Source of the DNA: Actinomyces johnsonii | GTDB lineage: Bacteria > Actinomycetota > Actinomycetes > Actinomycetales > Actinomycetaceae | Assembly (NCBI RefSeq): GCF_006546835.1 | Contig: NZ_VICB01000003.1 | Span: 310,001 to 374,000, forward strand | Direction: 5' to 3' | DNA: 64,000 bases | Shown here: positions 8,431 through 17,674 of the stretch, piece after piece | How the letters are laid out: each line of letters starts with the position of its first letter | How positions within the stretch are numbered: position 1 is the stretch's first letter | Made by a program: the position numbers and the translations under genes | The notes under the pieces: generated by a model | Told to the model about the DNA's origin: nothing | The model's input: only the letters and a program-made list of their open reading frames with translations | Databases searched by the model: none

Positions 8431-9807
8431 ATGAGCGGATACCGGCGGCGCGGCGCCCTCATCGCGGCGCTGCTCGGGTTCTTCGTCGTCATGCTTGACA
8501 CAACGGTCGTCAACGTGGCGCTGGCCTGGATCGGCGCGGACCTGGGCGCCCCGGTCGCTTCCCTGCAGTGGGTCGTCGACGCCTACGCCCTCACCTTCGC
8601 CGCCCTGCAGCTGTCGGCAGGGGCGGCTTGCGACCGGATGGGAGCGAGGAGCGTCCACCTGCTCGGTCTGGTGGTCTTCGGCCTGCTCTCGACGGCCTGC
8701 GCCCTGGCTCCTGCCGGCGGAGCACTCATCGCCTTCCGTGCACTTCAGGGTGTCGGCGCCGCCGCGATCGTCCCTGCCTCCCTGGCAATGCTCTCCCTCA
8801 TCCATGATCTCCCCGCCGACCGGGCTCGAGCCATCGGTCTGTGGGGAGGGGCTGGCGGAGTCGCTGCGGCCGTCGGCCCGGTGGCCGGGGGACTGCTCGT
8901 GACCTGGGCCGGCTGGCGGCTCGTGTTCTGGGTGAACCTGCCCCTCGTTGCGGTCGGCATGTGGCTCACTGCCCGCTGCCTGCCCGAGCCGGCGGCACGG
9001 TCGCCGCGACGGCATGGAGGCGACCTGCCCGGACAGATCCTCTCCGTCATCGGGCTCGCAGCAGCCACCTACGGGGTCATCGCTGCAGGTGAGCACGGGT
9101 GGAGTCTGGTCGCGGTTGTCTCGACCCTTGCCGGCCTGATCCTATTGGTGGTCTTCATCGTGGTTGAACGCATCGCGAGCCGACCGATGCTGCCGACTGT
9201 GGTGTTCTCCCGACCGCGTTTCGCAGTGGCCGCTGCGGTCGGGTTTGCGCTCAACACCGGCTTTTTCGGCCAGCTCTTCGTCCTGGCCCTGTTCCTCCAG
9301 CGCTACCTGGGCTACTCACCCTGGCTCGCCGGTCTGGCCCTGGCGCCGCAGGCGTGCAGTGCCGTCATCGCCTCCCCGCTGGGAGGCAGGATGACCGCCA
9401 GGATCGGGGCGTTCCCCACGATGCTGACGGGCCTGCTCACCGGCGCCGCCGGATTCGCGGGGCTTGCTCTTGCCACGGCCTCGACGCCGTACCCGCTGGT
9501 GGCGGCCCTGACCTTCCTAGGTGGTTTCGGCACGGCACTGACCATGCCGGCCGCGACCTCGGCCGCCGTCGCCTCCGCGCCGGTGGGCTACACCGGAGTC
9601 GCCGGCAGCGTCATCAACGCGGCCCGGCAGACCGGAAGCGTCGTCGGTGTGGCCGTCCTTGGCAGCCTGATCGCCTCAGGCGACTTCCTGACCGGATTCC
9701 ATCGGGCGGTGGCTGGGGCATCGACCGTCTTCGCCGTGGCAGCGATCCCCGTCGCCGTCGTCGTCCTCGGGGTGACCAGTCGCCCGAAGCACGTGGACGC
9801 ACCGTAG
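8431..9807 (+). CDS. MFS transporter, DHA2 (14-TMS) drug exporter family
   Basis: A 458-residue membrane protein with the DHA2 features: VVMLDTTVVNVALAWIGADL in TM1, LQWVVDAYALTFAALQLSAG in TM2, the A-like DRMGARSV loop and motif C-like GPVAGGLLVTWAGWRLVFWV in TM5. The ATG start is set by AAGGAG seven bases upstream; an upstream in-frame extension lacks a ribosome-binding site. It is divergent from the ArsR-type regulator, which probably represses it. Together the two genes separate xseB from xseA. Confidence 0.9.
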   Translation: MSGYRRRGALIAALLGFFVVMLDTTVVNVALAWIGADLGAPVASLQWVVDAYALTFAALQLSAGAACDRMGARSVHLLGLVVFGLLSTACALAPAGGALIAFRALQGVGAAAIVPASLAMLSLIHDLPADRARAIGLWGGAGGVAAAVGPVAGGLLVTWAGWRLVFWVNLPLVAVGMWLTARCLPEPAARSPRRHGGDLPGQILSVIGLAAATYGVIAAGEHGWSLVAVVSTLAGLILLVVFIVVERIASRPMLPTVVFSRPRFAVAAAVGFALNTGFFGQLFVLALFLQRYLGYSPWLAGLALAPQACSAVIASPLGGRMTARIGAFPTMLTGLLTGAAGFAGLALATASTPYPLVAALTFLGGFGTALTMPAATSAAVASAPVGYTGVAGSVINAARQTGSVVGVAVLGSLIASGDFLTGFHRAVAGASTVFAVAAIPVAVVVLGVTSRPKHVDAP

Positions 9808-9944
9808 GCCTCGACGACTGCCCCTCAAGGTGCCGTCCGCGAGCCGCCAGGCGCGTCCGCGAGGTTGCCGCCGGGTGCGGCCGCCTGACCTTTCCGGGCC
9901 GCGGTTGGTGGCGGATCGGCGCCCGCCCGGTGCTCAGTCGCTAT

Positions 9945-11306
9945 TCAGTCAATGTTGGCCGGACGCGGCCTGGTGGCACCGACGACTTGGGCCACAAGTC
10001 GGCCCTGGGCCAGCACGCCCTCGATGAGGTCGCCCTTCTTGACGTCCTCCGCGCTGGTGATGACCTTCCCGCCGGGGGAACGCAGGATCGTATACCCGCG
10101 GTCCAGGACCCCCTGCGGCGACAGAGCGGTCAGGCGGGCGTGATCGGCGCGCAGGTCGGCGGCCGCCAGCGACAGACGGTGGCCAACAGCCCGGCGCATC
10201 CGGTCGCGGGCCTGGCCCAGTTCGAGGACCCGGTCGCGCACGATCGAGGTGGGGTCGGCCATCACCGGCCGGGCCCGCAGCTGGTCCAGGGCCGCCTGCT
10301 CGGCGTCCAGGCGCGAGGCGAGTACCGTGCGCAGGCGCTCGCGGGCCGAGTCCAGGCCCACCGTCTCCTGGGCGAGGTCGGGGACGATCCGACGGGCCGC
10401 GTCGGTAGGGGTGGAGGCCCGGTAGTCGGCCACCAGATCCAGCAGGGGGCAGTCGGTCTCGTGGCCGATCGCGGAGACCAGCGGCGTGCGGCAGGCGGCC
10501 GCGGCGCGCACGAGCCCCTCGTCGGAGAAGGGCAGCAGGTCCTCAACAGCACCGCCCCCGCGGGCCACGACGATGACGTCGATCTGCGCATCGGCGTCCA
10601 GCTCCTGGATCGCCCGGGTGACCTCGCCGACGGCGCGCATCCCCTGGACGGCGACCTCCCGCACCTCGAAGGGCAGGCCGGGCCAGCGCAGGCGGGCGTT
10701 GACCAGGACGTCGTCCTTGGCCTTGGCCTGGCGGCCGCACACGAGCCCCACCTTGCGCGGCAGGAAGGGCAGGGGCCGCTTGCGCTCGGCGTCGAACAGG
10801 CCCTCGGCGGCCAGGATACGGCGCAACTGCTCGATGCGGGCCAGCAGATCGCCGACGCCGACTGGCCGGATGTCATCGGCCTGCAGCTGCAGGGAGCCCC
10901 GCTTGGTCCAGAAGGTGGGCTTGGCTCGGATGACGACGCGGGCGCCCTCGCTCAGCTCGGCACCCGTGCGGACCAGGACGGCGTCCAGGACGCGCGAGTA
11001 GATCGCCACCGACATGGAGACGTCGGCATCGGTGTCCCGCAGGGTGAGGAAGGCCATGCCCGCGCCGGGCCGGCGGTTGAGCTGGATGATCTGGCCCTCC
11101 ACCCACACCTGGCTCATGCGGGCGACGTACTGGTCGATCTTGGACGACAGCAGCCGCAGCGGCCACGGGTTCTCCGCGGTGGTGAGGTTCGCGCGCGGCG
11201 CCGGCTCCCGGGGACTCCCGTCCACGACGGAGCCGGGGGCCGGGCCGCCGGCGGGCAAGGGCTGCGGGCTGGGCTGGGCGGGGCTCTGGCCTGTCACATG
11301 CACCAC
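9945..11306 (-). CDS. xseA: Exodeoxyribonuclease VII large subunit
   Basis: XseA is the catalytic subunit of exonuclease VII. The 453-residue protein shows the N-terminal OB-fold ([20 protein letters not shown]), the catalytic-domain blocks [20 protein letters not shown] and [21 protein letters not shown], then [21 protein letters not shown] and [12 protein letters not shown], and a C-terminal helical region ending [16 protein letters not shown]. The start is one of several in-frame GTG codons within a short divergent region shared with ispH. An N-terminal Pro-rich tail of about 35 residues precedes the domain. Confidence 0.95.
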   Translation of the reverse strand: MVHVTGQSPAQPSPQPLPAGGPAPGSVVDGSPREPAPRANLTTAENPWPLRLLSSKIDQYVARMSQVWVEGQIIQLNRRPGAGMAFLTLRDTDADVSMSVAIYSRVLDAVLVRTGAELSEGARVVIRAKPTFWTKRGSLQLQADDIRPVGVGDLLARIEQLRRILAAEGLFDAERKRPLPFLPRKVGLVCGRQAKAKDDVLVNARLRWPGLPFEVREVAVQGMRAVGEVTRAIQELDADAQIDVIVVARGGGAVEDLLPFSDEGLVRAAAACRTPLVSAIGHETDCPLLDLVADYRASTPTDAARRIVPDLAQETVGLDSARERLRTVLASRLDAEQAALDQLRARPVMADPTSIVRDRVLELGQARDRMRRAVGHRLSLAAADLRADHARLTALSPQGVLDRGYTILRSPGGKVITSAEDVKKGDLIEGVLAQGRLVAQVVGATRPRPANID

Positions 11307-11354
11307 TGTGCCACGTCCGCCACTGGGGACCTGGGTCCCACTGTGGCACAGTGG
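11303..11354. promoter_or_regulatory. Nested inverted repeat between divergent xseA and ispH starts
   Basis: CCACTGTGCCAC and GTGGCACAGTGG form a perfect 12-bp dyad, and inside it GGGACC-TG-GGTCCC forms a second perfect dyad. The outer arms touch the predicted GTG starts of both divergent genes. The region must hold both promoters or both translation starts, so the structure is placed to affect both. No known operator is recognised. Confidence 0.6.
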
Positions 11355-12457
11355 TTTCCGTGACGACCATCGAGCTCGCCAGTGAGCACAACGACGCCGC
11401 CGCGCCCACCATCAGCCCCGCGTCCGCCCCCGAGGCCTCGCCCTCCGCCGCGAAGGGCAGCAAGCGGATCCTCATGGCCGCCCCGCGCGGCTACTGCGCC
11501 GGCGTGGACCGCGCCGTCGACGCCGTCGAGCAGGCCCTGGCCCATTACGGGGCGCCGATCTACGTGCGCAAGGAGATCGTCCACAACAAGTTCGTCGTGG
11601 ACGCCCTCTCGAAGCGCGGCGCCATCTTCGTCTCCGAGACCGACGAGGTGCCGGTGGGCGCCCGCGTCGTCTTCTCCGCCCACGGCGTCTCCCCGGCCGT
11701 CCACGCTGAGGCCGCCGAGCGCCAGCTGGCCACGATCGACGCGACCTGCCCGCTGGTGACCAAGGTACACAAACAGGCGGTGCGCTTCGCGGCCAAGGAC
11801 TACGACATCATCCTCGTGGGCCACACCGGCCACGAGGAGGTCGAGGGCACCCAGGGCGAGGCCCCCGAGCACATCCAGGTCGTCAACGGCCCCCACGAGG
11901 TGGACCGGGTCGAGGTGCGCGACCCCTCCAAGGTCGTGTGGATCAGCCAGACCACCCTGAGCGTGGACGAGACCCTGGAGACGGTGCGCCTGCTGCGCGA
12001 GCGCTTCCCGGAGATGATCGACCCGCCCGGCGAGGACATCTGCTACGCCACCCAGAACCGGCAGGGCGCGGTCAAGCAGATCGCCCCGCAGGTCGACCTC
12101 ATGATCGTGGTCGGCTCGGGCAACTCCTCGAACTCGGTGCGCCTCAAGGAGGTGGCCCTGGAAGCCGGGGCCGGTGCCTCCCACAGGGTGGACTTCGCCA
12201 GCGAGATCGACCCGGCCTGGCTCGACGGCGTTGAGACGATCGGCCTGACCTCGGGTGCCTCGGTGCCGGAGATCCTCGTGCGCGAGGTGATCGAGCGCCT
12301 GGCCGAGTTCGGCTTCGACGACGTCGAGGAGGTACGCACTACCACGGAGAAGATCTCCTTCTCCCTGCCCAAGAACCTGCGTGCCGACCTCATGGCCGCC
12401 CAGGGCGCCACGGCCGACCACAAGCGCCGCGAGCCCGCCGCCGGTCACACCTGCTGA
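11351..12457 (+). CDS. ispH: 4-hydroxy-3-methylbut-2-enyl diphosphate reductase
   Basis: IspH is the last enzyme of the MEP isoprenoid pathway, making IPP and DMAPP with a [4Fe-4S] cluster. The three cluster cysteines are in [11 protein letters not shown] (near residue 48), [11 protein letters not shown] and ICYATQNRQ; the substrate-binding [24 protein letters not shown] and GSGNSSNS blocks are all present. Length (about 368) is normal with a ~35-residue N-terminal extension. Start is GTG, with a second GTG three codons on. It is divergent from xseA with about 44 bases between. Confidence 0.97.
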   Translation: MVSVTTIELASEHNDAAAPTISPASAPEASPSAAKGSKRILMAAPRGYCAGVDRAVDAVEQALAHYGAPIYVRKEIVHNKFVVDALSKRGAIFVSETDEVPVGARVVFSAHGVSPAVHAEAAERQLATIDATCPLVTKVHKQAVRFAAKDYDIILVGHTGHEEVEGTQGEAPEHIQVVNGPHEVDRVEVRDPSKVVWISQTTLSVDETLETVRLLRERFPEMIDPPGEDICYATQNRQGAVKQIAPQVDLMIVVGSGNSSNSVRLKEVALEAGAGASHRVDFASEIDPAWLDGVETIGLTSGASVPEILVREVIERLAEFGFDDVEEVRTTTEKISFSLPKNLRADLMAAQGATADHKRREPAAGHTC

Positions 12458-12591
12458 GGTCGGCGGTCCCGCACCCTTTCCGGGATGCTGGAGGATGGCG
12501 GAGGCCGTGAGACCGCCGGCACACCCCGGGGCGTGCGGGACGAGTCCGACGTGAACGCCGGATTGCGCGCTGTGCGATTACCCTCGGTTAC

Positions 12592-14211
12592 GTGACACAC
12601 TCCCACGACGAGCATGACGAGTCGGCCGCCGGCGCTCGCCCTCTGGCCGGACCGGGGCGCCAGTCCGACGGGTCCGACGGCGCCTGCCCCGCCGATACCG
12701 CTGGTGACGCCGCCAGCGCACTGATCGCCGGAGCCTCCGGCCAGGTCTCCAATGAGGCCCTGGAGCAGGGCAGCGGACTGCAGCGCAGCCTGACCAACCG
12801 GCACATGCAGATGATCGCCATTGGCGGCGCCATCGGTACGGGCCTGTTCGTGGCCTCGGGTGCCACGGTCTCCACGGCTGGGCCGGGCGGTGCCCTGGTG
12901 GCCTACGCGGCGATCGGCCTCATGGTGCTCCTGCTCATGCAGTCCCTGGGGGAGATGACGGCGCACATGCCGGTGGCCGGCTCCTTCCAGACCTACGCCA
13001 CCCGGTTCGTCAGTCCCTCCTTCGGCTTCGCCATGGGCTGGAACTACTGGTTCAACTGGGCGATCACCGTGGCGGCCGAGCTGGTGGCGGCCGGGATCGT
13101 CATGGCCTATTGGCTGCCGGGGGTTCCCCCGTGGATCTGGGCGGCGCTGTTCCTGACACTTCTGACGACGCTCAACGCCCTGTCCGCCCGCGCCTTCGGA
13201 GAGGGGGAGTTCTGGCTGTCGGCCATCAAGGTGGTCACGGTCATCGTCTTCCTGATCGCGGGCGTGGCGATGATCGCCGGCATCATCGGCGGCAGGCCCG
13301 CGGGCTTCGGCAACTGGACCACCGGGGACGCCCCCTTCCACGGCGGGATGTTGGCAATCGTGTCGGTGTTCATGGTGGCTGGGTTCTCCTTCCAGGGCAC
13401 CGAGCTGGTGGGCGTGGCGGCCGGCGAGGCCCGCAACCCGCGCCGCGACGTTCCCAAGGCGATCCACACGGTGTTCTGGCGGATCATGATCTTCTACATC
13501 GGGGCGATCGCGGTCATCGGCTTCCTGGTTCCCTACACCGACCCCAACCTCCTGCGCTCGGACACCTCCGACATCTCCTACTCGCCCTTCACCCTGGTCT
13601 TCGAGCGGGCGGGCATCGGGATCGCAGCGGCCCTGATGAACGCCGTCATCCTCACCGCGGTGCTCAGCGCCGGAAACTCGGGTCTGTACGCCTCAACCCG
13701 CATGCTGCACTCGATGGCGCTCCAGGGGCAGGCCCCCGCCTGGTTCGCCTACGTCAACCGTCACGGGGTTCCGGTGCGGGCACTGGGGGCGACGGCGCTG
13801 GTGGGCGCGGCCGGTTTCCTCACCGCCGTAGTGGGCCAGGACACCGCCTACACGTGGCTGCTCAACGTCTCGGCCCTGTGCGGGTTCATCGTGTGGCTGG
13901 GGATCGCCGTGTGCCACTTCCGCTTCCGGCGCGCCTACGTGCTTCAGGGCAACGACCCGGCCGACCTGCCCTACCGGGCGCCCTGGTTCCCCCTGGGACC
14001 GGTGCTGGCCTTCAGCCTGTGCGCCCTGGTAATTCTGGGCCAGAACTACGAGGCCATCTTCAAGGGCCAACTGCTGGAAGTGCTCTCCTCCTACATCGGT
14101 CTGCCGGTCTTCGGGGCCATCTGGTTGGGGCACCGGCTGATCTCCGGCTCGCATGTGGTGCGCCTGGAGGACGCCGACGTCTCCGGCGTCGTCGTTCACG
14201 AGCGGCACTGA
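12592..14211 (+). CDS. Amino acid permease, APC superfamily (LysP/GabP-like)
   Basis: The 539-residue protein has a ~60-residue hydrophilic N-terminus, then the AAT-family signature QRSLTNRHMQMIAIGGAIGT, with about twelve transmembrane helices. Typical blocks are VAGSFQTYATRFVSPSFGFA, GWNYWFNWAITVAAELVAAG, SFQGTELVGVAAGEARNPRR and SGLYASTRMLHSMALQGQAP. These define proton-coupled amino-acid symporters of the AAT group; LysP-like lysine transport is possible but not provable. The GTG start lacks a strong Shine-Dalgarno. Transcription ends at a long perfect hairpin about 50 bases after the stop. Confidence 0.9.
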   Translation: MTHSHDEHDESAAGARPLAGPGRQSDGSDGACPADTAGDAASALIAGASGQVSNEALEQGSGLQRSLTNRHMQMIAIGGAIGTGLFVASGATVSTAGPGGALVAYAAIGLMVLLLMQSLGEMTAHMPVAGSFQTYATRFVSPSFGFAMGWNYWFNWAITVAAELVAAGIVMAYWLPGVPPWIWAALFLTLLTTLNALSARAFGEGEFWLSAIKVVTVIVFLIAGVAMIAGIIGGRPAGFGNWTTGDAPFHGGMLAIVSVFMVAGFSFQGTELVGVAAGEARNPRRDVPKAIHTVFWRIMIFYIGAIAVIGFLVPYTDPNLLRSDTSDISYSPFTLVFERAGIGIAAALMNAVILTAVLSAGNSGLYASTRMLHSMALQGQAPAWFAYVNRHGVPVRALGATALVGAAGFLTAVVGQDTAYTWLLNVSALCGFIVWLGIAVCHFRFRRAYVLQGNDPADLPYRAPWFPLGPVLAFSLCALVILGQNYEAIFKGQLLEVLSSYIGLPVFGAIWLGHRLISGSHVVRLEDADVSGVVVHERH

Positions 14212-14259
14212 CTCCCTTTGAGTCTCGTGTCTGCTGGGCTCATGTCCTGAACCTGTGAC

Positions 14260-14301
14260 CGACGTCGGGGCACCGATCATCTGACCGGTGCCCCGACGTC
14301 G
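14260..14301 (+). terminator. Perfect 16-bp hairpin after the amino acid permease gene
   Basis: CGACGTCGGGGCACCG and CGGTGCCCCGACGTCG pair without mismatch around a 10-base loop. No T-tract follows, which is common in high-GC actinobacteria. A second hairpin follows immediately. Confidence 0.8.
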
Positions 14302-14302
14302 A

Positions 14303-14324
14303 CTCGTGCTGGAACCTGCACGAG
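14303..14324 (+). terminator. Second tandem hairpin
   Basis: CTCGTGC and GCACGAG pair around an 8-base loop one base after the preceding 16-bp hairpin. The tandem arrangement suggests a reinforced terminator. Confidence 0.5.
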
Positions 14325-14912
14325 GGTGGAACTGCTGTGGGTGGGGTACCTACAGCTGTCTTGTCTCCTCACGTCAGAGGTGCTCGTTTGGGCGGGAACT
14401 CGGGGGTGAGTCTGTAGTTGTCCTGGAGGTGACGGTGGGCCGATGGAAGAGGCCTGGCGAGTCGCCGGTGTCCATGGAGCGGATATCGAGCTGCTGGCGG
14501 CATTAAATCCGCGGGGTATTCGTGGCGGAGGCGGGCGCCCCTGGCCTCATGTGTCCTGCCTGGCCCCTGTCCGGCACCTGTCCTGGGTCCCGGTGGCACT
14601 GGTAAGCGCCGCCCCTGGCCCACCCCACCTCGGGTCGGCCTACTCCACGAGGGTGGGGATCCGCTGACCGGGGGTTGTGCGTACTGCACGAAAGCCCGAC
14701 CTACGTGGAGTGCCCCCGACCTTCCTCCAGTAGCACCCCACCCTCGCGCAGTACACGCCAGGCACCATCAGAGCGACTGCGAGCAACTGAGCCGGCTCCT
14801 GCCAGCACAGCGAGCAACGACGATCGGGCCCGATCCGCCCGCACCGCACCAGTGCCTTGAGATGCCATGACATCCGAAACTCTCAGAAGTCATGAAACAA
14901 CATGGCGGGCAC
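14325..14912. other. Gene-free region between permease terminator and stress operon end
   Basis: About 590 bases without a gene I can support on either strand. Open frames here are short and have no recognisable motifs, good start sites or consistent codon usage. A weak imperfect inverted repeat (around GTGCGTACTGCACGA and the later CGCGCAGTACACG, near 14675-14760) may be a decayed element. Confidence 0.4.
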
Positions 14913-15284
14913 CTACAGCAGGGACTGGACCCGCACCGTGACCTGAGGCGTGTCCCGGTCCCCGACGCCGGAGGAGCCGGAGTCCTCACGTGACTCTGAG
15001 GCGTTGTCGCACTCGCCCGCCTGTGACAGGGAGCGGATGATGGTCTCCTGGACGTCGCGCACGATGTCCTTGACGGGTCTGGAGCCGTCGATGCCGATCT
15101 CGATGACGGCCCTGCGCGAGCCCGCCTCGACGACCACGCCGAAGCGGGCCTGATGAGGATCCTGCTGCCGGATGTGGCTGCCGATCGCTCTCAACGTGCT
15201 GCCTATCCCCGGCTCGATTCCTCGGACGCCGGGGACAGCAGTGACCAGGTGGGCCAGCTCGGCCGCGGAGAGGCTAGTCGTCAT
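14913..15284 (-). CDS. Asp23/Gls24-like small protein, last gene of stress operon
   Basis: A 123-residue protein with a compact alpha/beta pattern like Asp23 domains: AAELAHLVTAVPGVRGIEPG, then a strand-rich RFGVVVEAGSRRAVIEIGID and an amphipathic VKDIVRDVQETIIRS helix. The C-terminal part is Ser/Glu-rich and ends in a predicted strand (TPQVTVRVQSLL). It overlaps the preceding gene by 11 bases. Asp23-like proteins act at the envelope; the precise role here is unknown. It is shorter and more divergent than the two canonical Asp23 proteins upstream. Confidence 0.6.
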   Translation of the reverse strand: MTTSLSAAELAHLVTAVPGVRGIEPGIGSTLRAIGSHIRQQDPHQARFGVVVEAGSRRAVIEIGIDGSRPVKDIVRDVQETIIRSLSQAGECDNASESREDSGSSGVGDRDTPQVTVRVQSLL

Positions 15285-15828
15285 CGTGGAGATCCTCGAT
15301 GTGGACGTTGACGGTCGGGGACACCCCTAGGTTCTCATGGCAGGCTGCTCGGACGGTGTCGCGGACCCGCTGGGCGAGCTGTGGCAGGCTGCCCACGCTG
15401 ATGTGGGCGGAGATCCGGCAGGAGATTGTCTCCGGAACCCCCAGGCCGCGGTGGTTCTCACCTGAGGGCGCGTGCTCGAAGGAGGAACGCAGGGCGCGTG
15501 CGCCGGGCACACAGTCCACGGTGCGTCGGATGAGTGCCCGCAGCGAGAACTCGGACATGCTGTAGGGCCCCAGATCGGTCGCGGGCATCTCCACCTGGGC
15601 GCCATGACGAGTCTCAGCGATGATGGCGTCCATCAGGTGGCGCTGCGGCATGACAGAGACGTTCGCCTGAGACTCCAGCTGGTCCCACTCCTCGTGCAGG
15701 GAGGCGATCAGACGCAGGTACTCCCGCGTGTCCGCGTCATCCTGCTCATGGGACCGGGTGAAAGACCTGGCTGACGCCGTCGAGCGTCGGACGCTGTGTG
15801 AGAGCTGGTTGACGGTGCTCATGCCCAC
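15274..15828 (-). CDS. Uncharacterised protein of the Asp23/sigma operon
   Basis: The 184-residue protein has no family I can name with certainty. The N-terminal half is helical and charged (TREYLRLIASLHEEWDQLES). The C-terminal half ends in an Asp23-like pattern (SCRISAHISVGSLPQLAQRV, then TVNVHIEDLHDDD), similar to the domain that pairs strands with a long helix in Asp23 proteins. It overlaps the sigma-factor gene by 10 bases upstream and the next gene downstream, so all three are made together. A role as regulator or partner of the sigma factor is possible but unproved. Confidence 0.55.
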   Translation of the reverse strand: MGMSTVNQLSHSVRRSTASARSFTRSHEQDDADTREYLRLIASLHEEWDQLESQANVSVMPQRHLMDAIIAETRHGAQVEMPATDLGPYSMSEFSLRALIRRTVDCVPGARALRSSFEHAPSGENHRGLGVPETISCRISAHISVGSLPQLAQRVRDTVRAACHENLGVSPTVNVHIEDLHDDD

Positions 15829-16475
15829 TCCTTCATCTGGCGCATGACAAGAGAGCGGGCACGTGCCAGCCTCCCGCGGACGGTGGACTCGGTGAGGTTC
15901 AGGGCCTGGGCGATCTCCTCGTAGGACATGTCGTCGACCTCTCGGAGCACCCAGACGATGCGCAGCTCGGGCCGCACGGAGGCCAGCAGGTCGGCCAGTG
16001 CCTCGATCTGGGCGTTGACCTCGCTGGACTCGGCCGGGTCAGTGGTGCTGCTCGACGTCGTCTCCGCCATGGCGCTCGCGGTCTCGAGGCTCTCGGCGTC
16101 GTAGGGGTCGGTGGCTCGGCGCTGACGCTTACGCGCCATGCTGGTGGCCTTGTTGGTGCAGATCCGCATGAGCCAACCCCGAAAGGCAGCAGGTTCCCTG
16201 ACCAGGTGAAGACTGCGCCAGGCCTGGATGAGGGTCTCCTGGACGATGTCCTCACTGTCGTGACGGTTCCGCACGATCATATAGGCGGTGCGGAACAGAC
16301 GCCCCTGATAGCGCTCGATGAGCTGCTCGAAGGCGTTGATGTCCCCGTCCTGGGCGCGCAGGACTAGGTAGCGGTCCTTGTCATGGGGTGCAGCGGACGA
16401 GGTACTCGGTTGTGCGGCATGGCGTGGATGCGGGCGAGGTGCCGGCACTGCCTCGTCCTGTGTCTCATGCGTCAT
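15819..16475 (-). CDS. ECF-type RNA polymerase sigma-70 factor
   Basis: A 218-residue sigma factor with region 2 (DINAFEQLIERYQGRLFRTA, then DSEDIVQETLIQAWRSL) and region 4 (LRIVWVLREVDDMSYEEIAQ, then LNLTESTVRGRLARARSLVM), joined by a Ser/Thr-rich linker. A ~40-residue Pro/Ala-rich tail precedes region 2. The start overlaps the upstream AmaP-like gene by 11 bases. No classic anti-sigma factor with a zinc motif is adjacent; the downstream Asp23-like protein or the membrane proteins are candidates. It probably drives expression of this envelope-stress operon. Confidence 0.9.
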   Translation of the reverse strand: MTHETQDEAVPAPRPHPRHAAQPSTSSAAPHDKDRYLVLRAQDGDINAFEQLIERYQGRLFRTAYMIVRNRHDSEDIVQETLIQAWRSLHLVREPAAFRGWLMRICTNKATSMARKRQRRATDPYDAESLETASAMAETTSSSTTDPAESSEVNAQIEALADLLASVRPELRIVWVLREVDDMSYEEIAQALNLTESTVRGRLARARSLVMRQMKEWA

Positions 16476-17112
16476 CGCCGTTCCCGGTGATCTTGGGCGA
16501 GTGTCGCCCTGTGACGGTCTGCGAGACGTTGCGCGAGTTCGAGGAGCGCTCCAGTCGCACCAGGACGTCCACCTGCCTGGGGCCTGAGCCCAGGGACGTG
16601 GTCACGTCATCCTCGAGCCGGTGCCTGAGCTCGGCCACGGCCCATTCGACCTCGCAGTCCTGAGAAACGATGGTGTCCGCCTGGACCCACAGACTGCTCG
16701 GGGAACCGGTGACCCACACGGCACACTGCTCCACCCCGGGGACGTCCTCAGCCCGCTCGGACAGGGCCTGTGACAGGACGTCGGGGGCGACGGTGGCCAG
16801 TAGGACTCCCTCGGAGTCGTTGAGCCTCAGGGGTGAGGCGGCCGCCTTGCGGGGGACCTGCATGGCGAGCAGGACCAGCCCGGCGATGACAGCGAGCACC
16901 GACACCAGCGCGGCCGTCGGCAGGAGCCAGTGCGCCTGGGGCACGATGATGCTGTCCACTCGGTCCTGCGCAGCGGCCAGGAGCGTGGCGGCGTTAGGCC
17001 AGGACCGACCGGCACCGAGGCCGGAAGCCAGTAGCCAGGACGCTGCTGCCGCGATGAGAAGTCCGCAGCCGGCCAGGACCGTCCTGTTGAGGACACCAGA
17101 AACTGAACGCAT
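16465..17112 (-). CDS. AmaP-like membrane anchor of Asp23 proteins
   Basis: The 215-residue protein has two N-terminal transmembrane segments (TVLAGCGLLIAAAASWLLA and PTAALVSVLAVIAGLVLLAM) followed by a cytoplasmic Asp23-like alpha/beta domain (LNDSEGVLLATVAPDVLSQA, RQVDVLVRLERSSNSRNV). This is the arrangement of AmaP, which anchors Asp23 at the membrane in Firmicutes. It lies between the DUF6286 gene (13-base gap) and the sigma-factor gene (11-base overlap). Confidence 0.65.
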   Translation of the reverse strand: MRSVSGVLNRTVLAGCGLLIAAAASWLLASGLGAGRSWPNAATLLAAAQDRVDSIIVPQAHWLLPTAALVSVLAVIAGLVLLAMQVPRKAAASPLRLNDSEGVLLATVAPDVLSQALSERAEDVPGVEQCAVWVTGSPSSLWVQADTIVSQDCEVEWAVAELRHRLEDDVTTSLGSGPRQVDVLVRLERSSNSRNVSQTVTGRHSPKITGNGDDA

Positions 17113-17125
17113 GATCGTATCTCCT

Positions 17126-17674
17126 TCAGCTCGTGCGCCTGATCCGCACTCGGCTGCGTGTGATTCCCACGGGCTGGAGCGTCTGCAGGGCCTCGCCGGC
17201 CTTCTTACAAGCGGCTTCTCGCACCGGGTCGAGGTCGTCCAGGACGCTGAGGACGACGACGTCGACCCGTGAGCGATGGGTGGTGACGGTGACGGAGTGG
17301 ACGCCGCTGATCTGCTCGACCTGGGTCCTCACCAGGTTGGCCAGGTCGCGGCGCCTCACCGCGGTCTGGCCGGGAACGGTGTCGGGGAGGATCTCGACGC
17401 GCTCGGGGAGCCCCGGCCACAGTGCCGCGAGGATCATGGCCAGGCCGCACACGGCGGCGATCCCGGCGGCGGTGAGCACCGCGGCGGAGCCGAGGGCGGT
17501 GGATCCGACGGCGTCGAGCGTGGTGATGGTGCGGTCCGGCCAGGTGCCGGTCACGATCCGGTGCCCCGTCAGCCAAGCCCCCAGGCCTCCGGCCGTGAGC
17601 AGCAGCAGTGCCAGGACGACACTGGGTACGCTGCGGGACGGGCGACGAATGAGTTTCGGGACGGGTGTTCTCAT
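17126..17674 (-). CDS. DUF6286-like membrane protein
   Basis: The 182-residue protein has two transmembrane segments (SVVLALLLLTAGGLGAWLTG and AAVLTAAGIAAVCGLAMILA) and a C-terminal domain (RRRDLANLVRTQVEQISGVH, VTVTTHRSRVDVVVLSVLDD). The pattern matches DUF6286 proteins of actinobacterial Asp23 operons. Its ATG overlaps the upstream Asp23 stop (ATGA). It is probably a second membrane anchor or scaffold for the Asp23 complex. Confidence 0.7.
   Translation of the reverse strand: MRTPVPKLIRRPSRSVPSVVLALLLLTAGGLGAWLTGHRIVTGTWPDRTITTLDAVGSTALGSAAVLTAAGIAAVCGLAMILAALWPGLPERVEILPDTVPGQTAVRRRDLANLVRTQVEQISGVHSVTVTTHRSRVDVVVLSVLDDLDPVREAACKKAGEALQTLQPVGITRSRVRIRRTS

Noticed and set aside
9354-11363. 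669-codon plus-strand frame opposite xseA
   Set aside because: It overlaps a real MFS gene end and antisense xseA; no domain or start signal.
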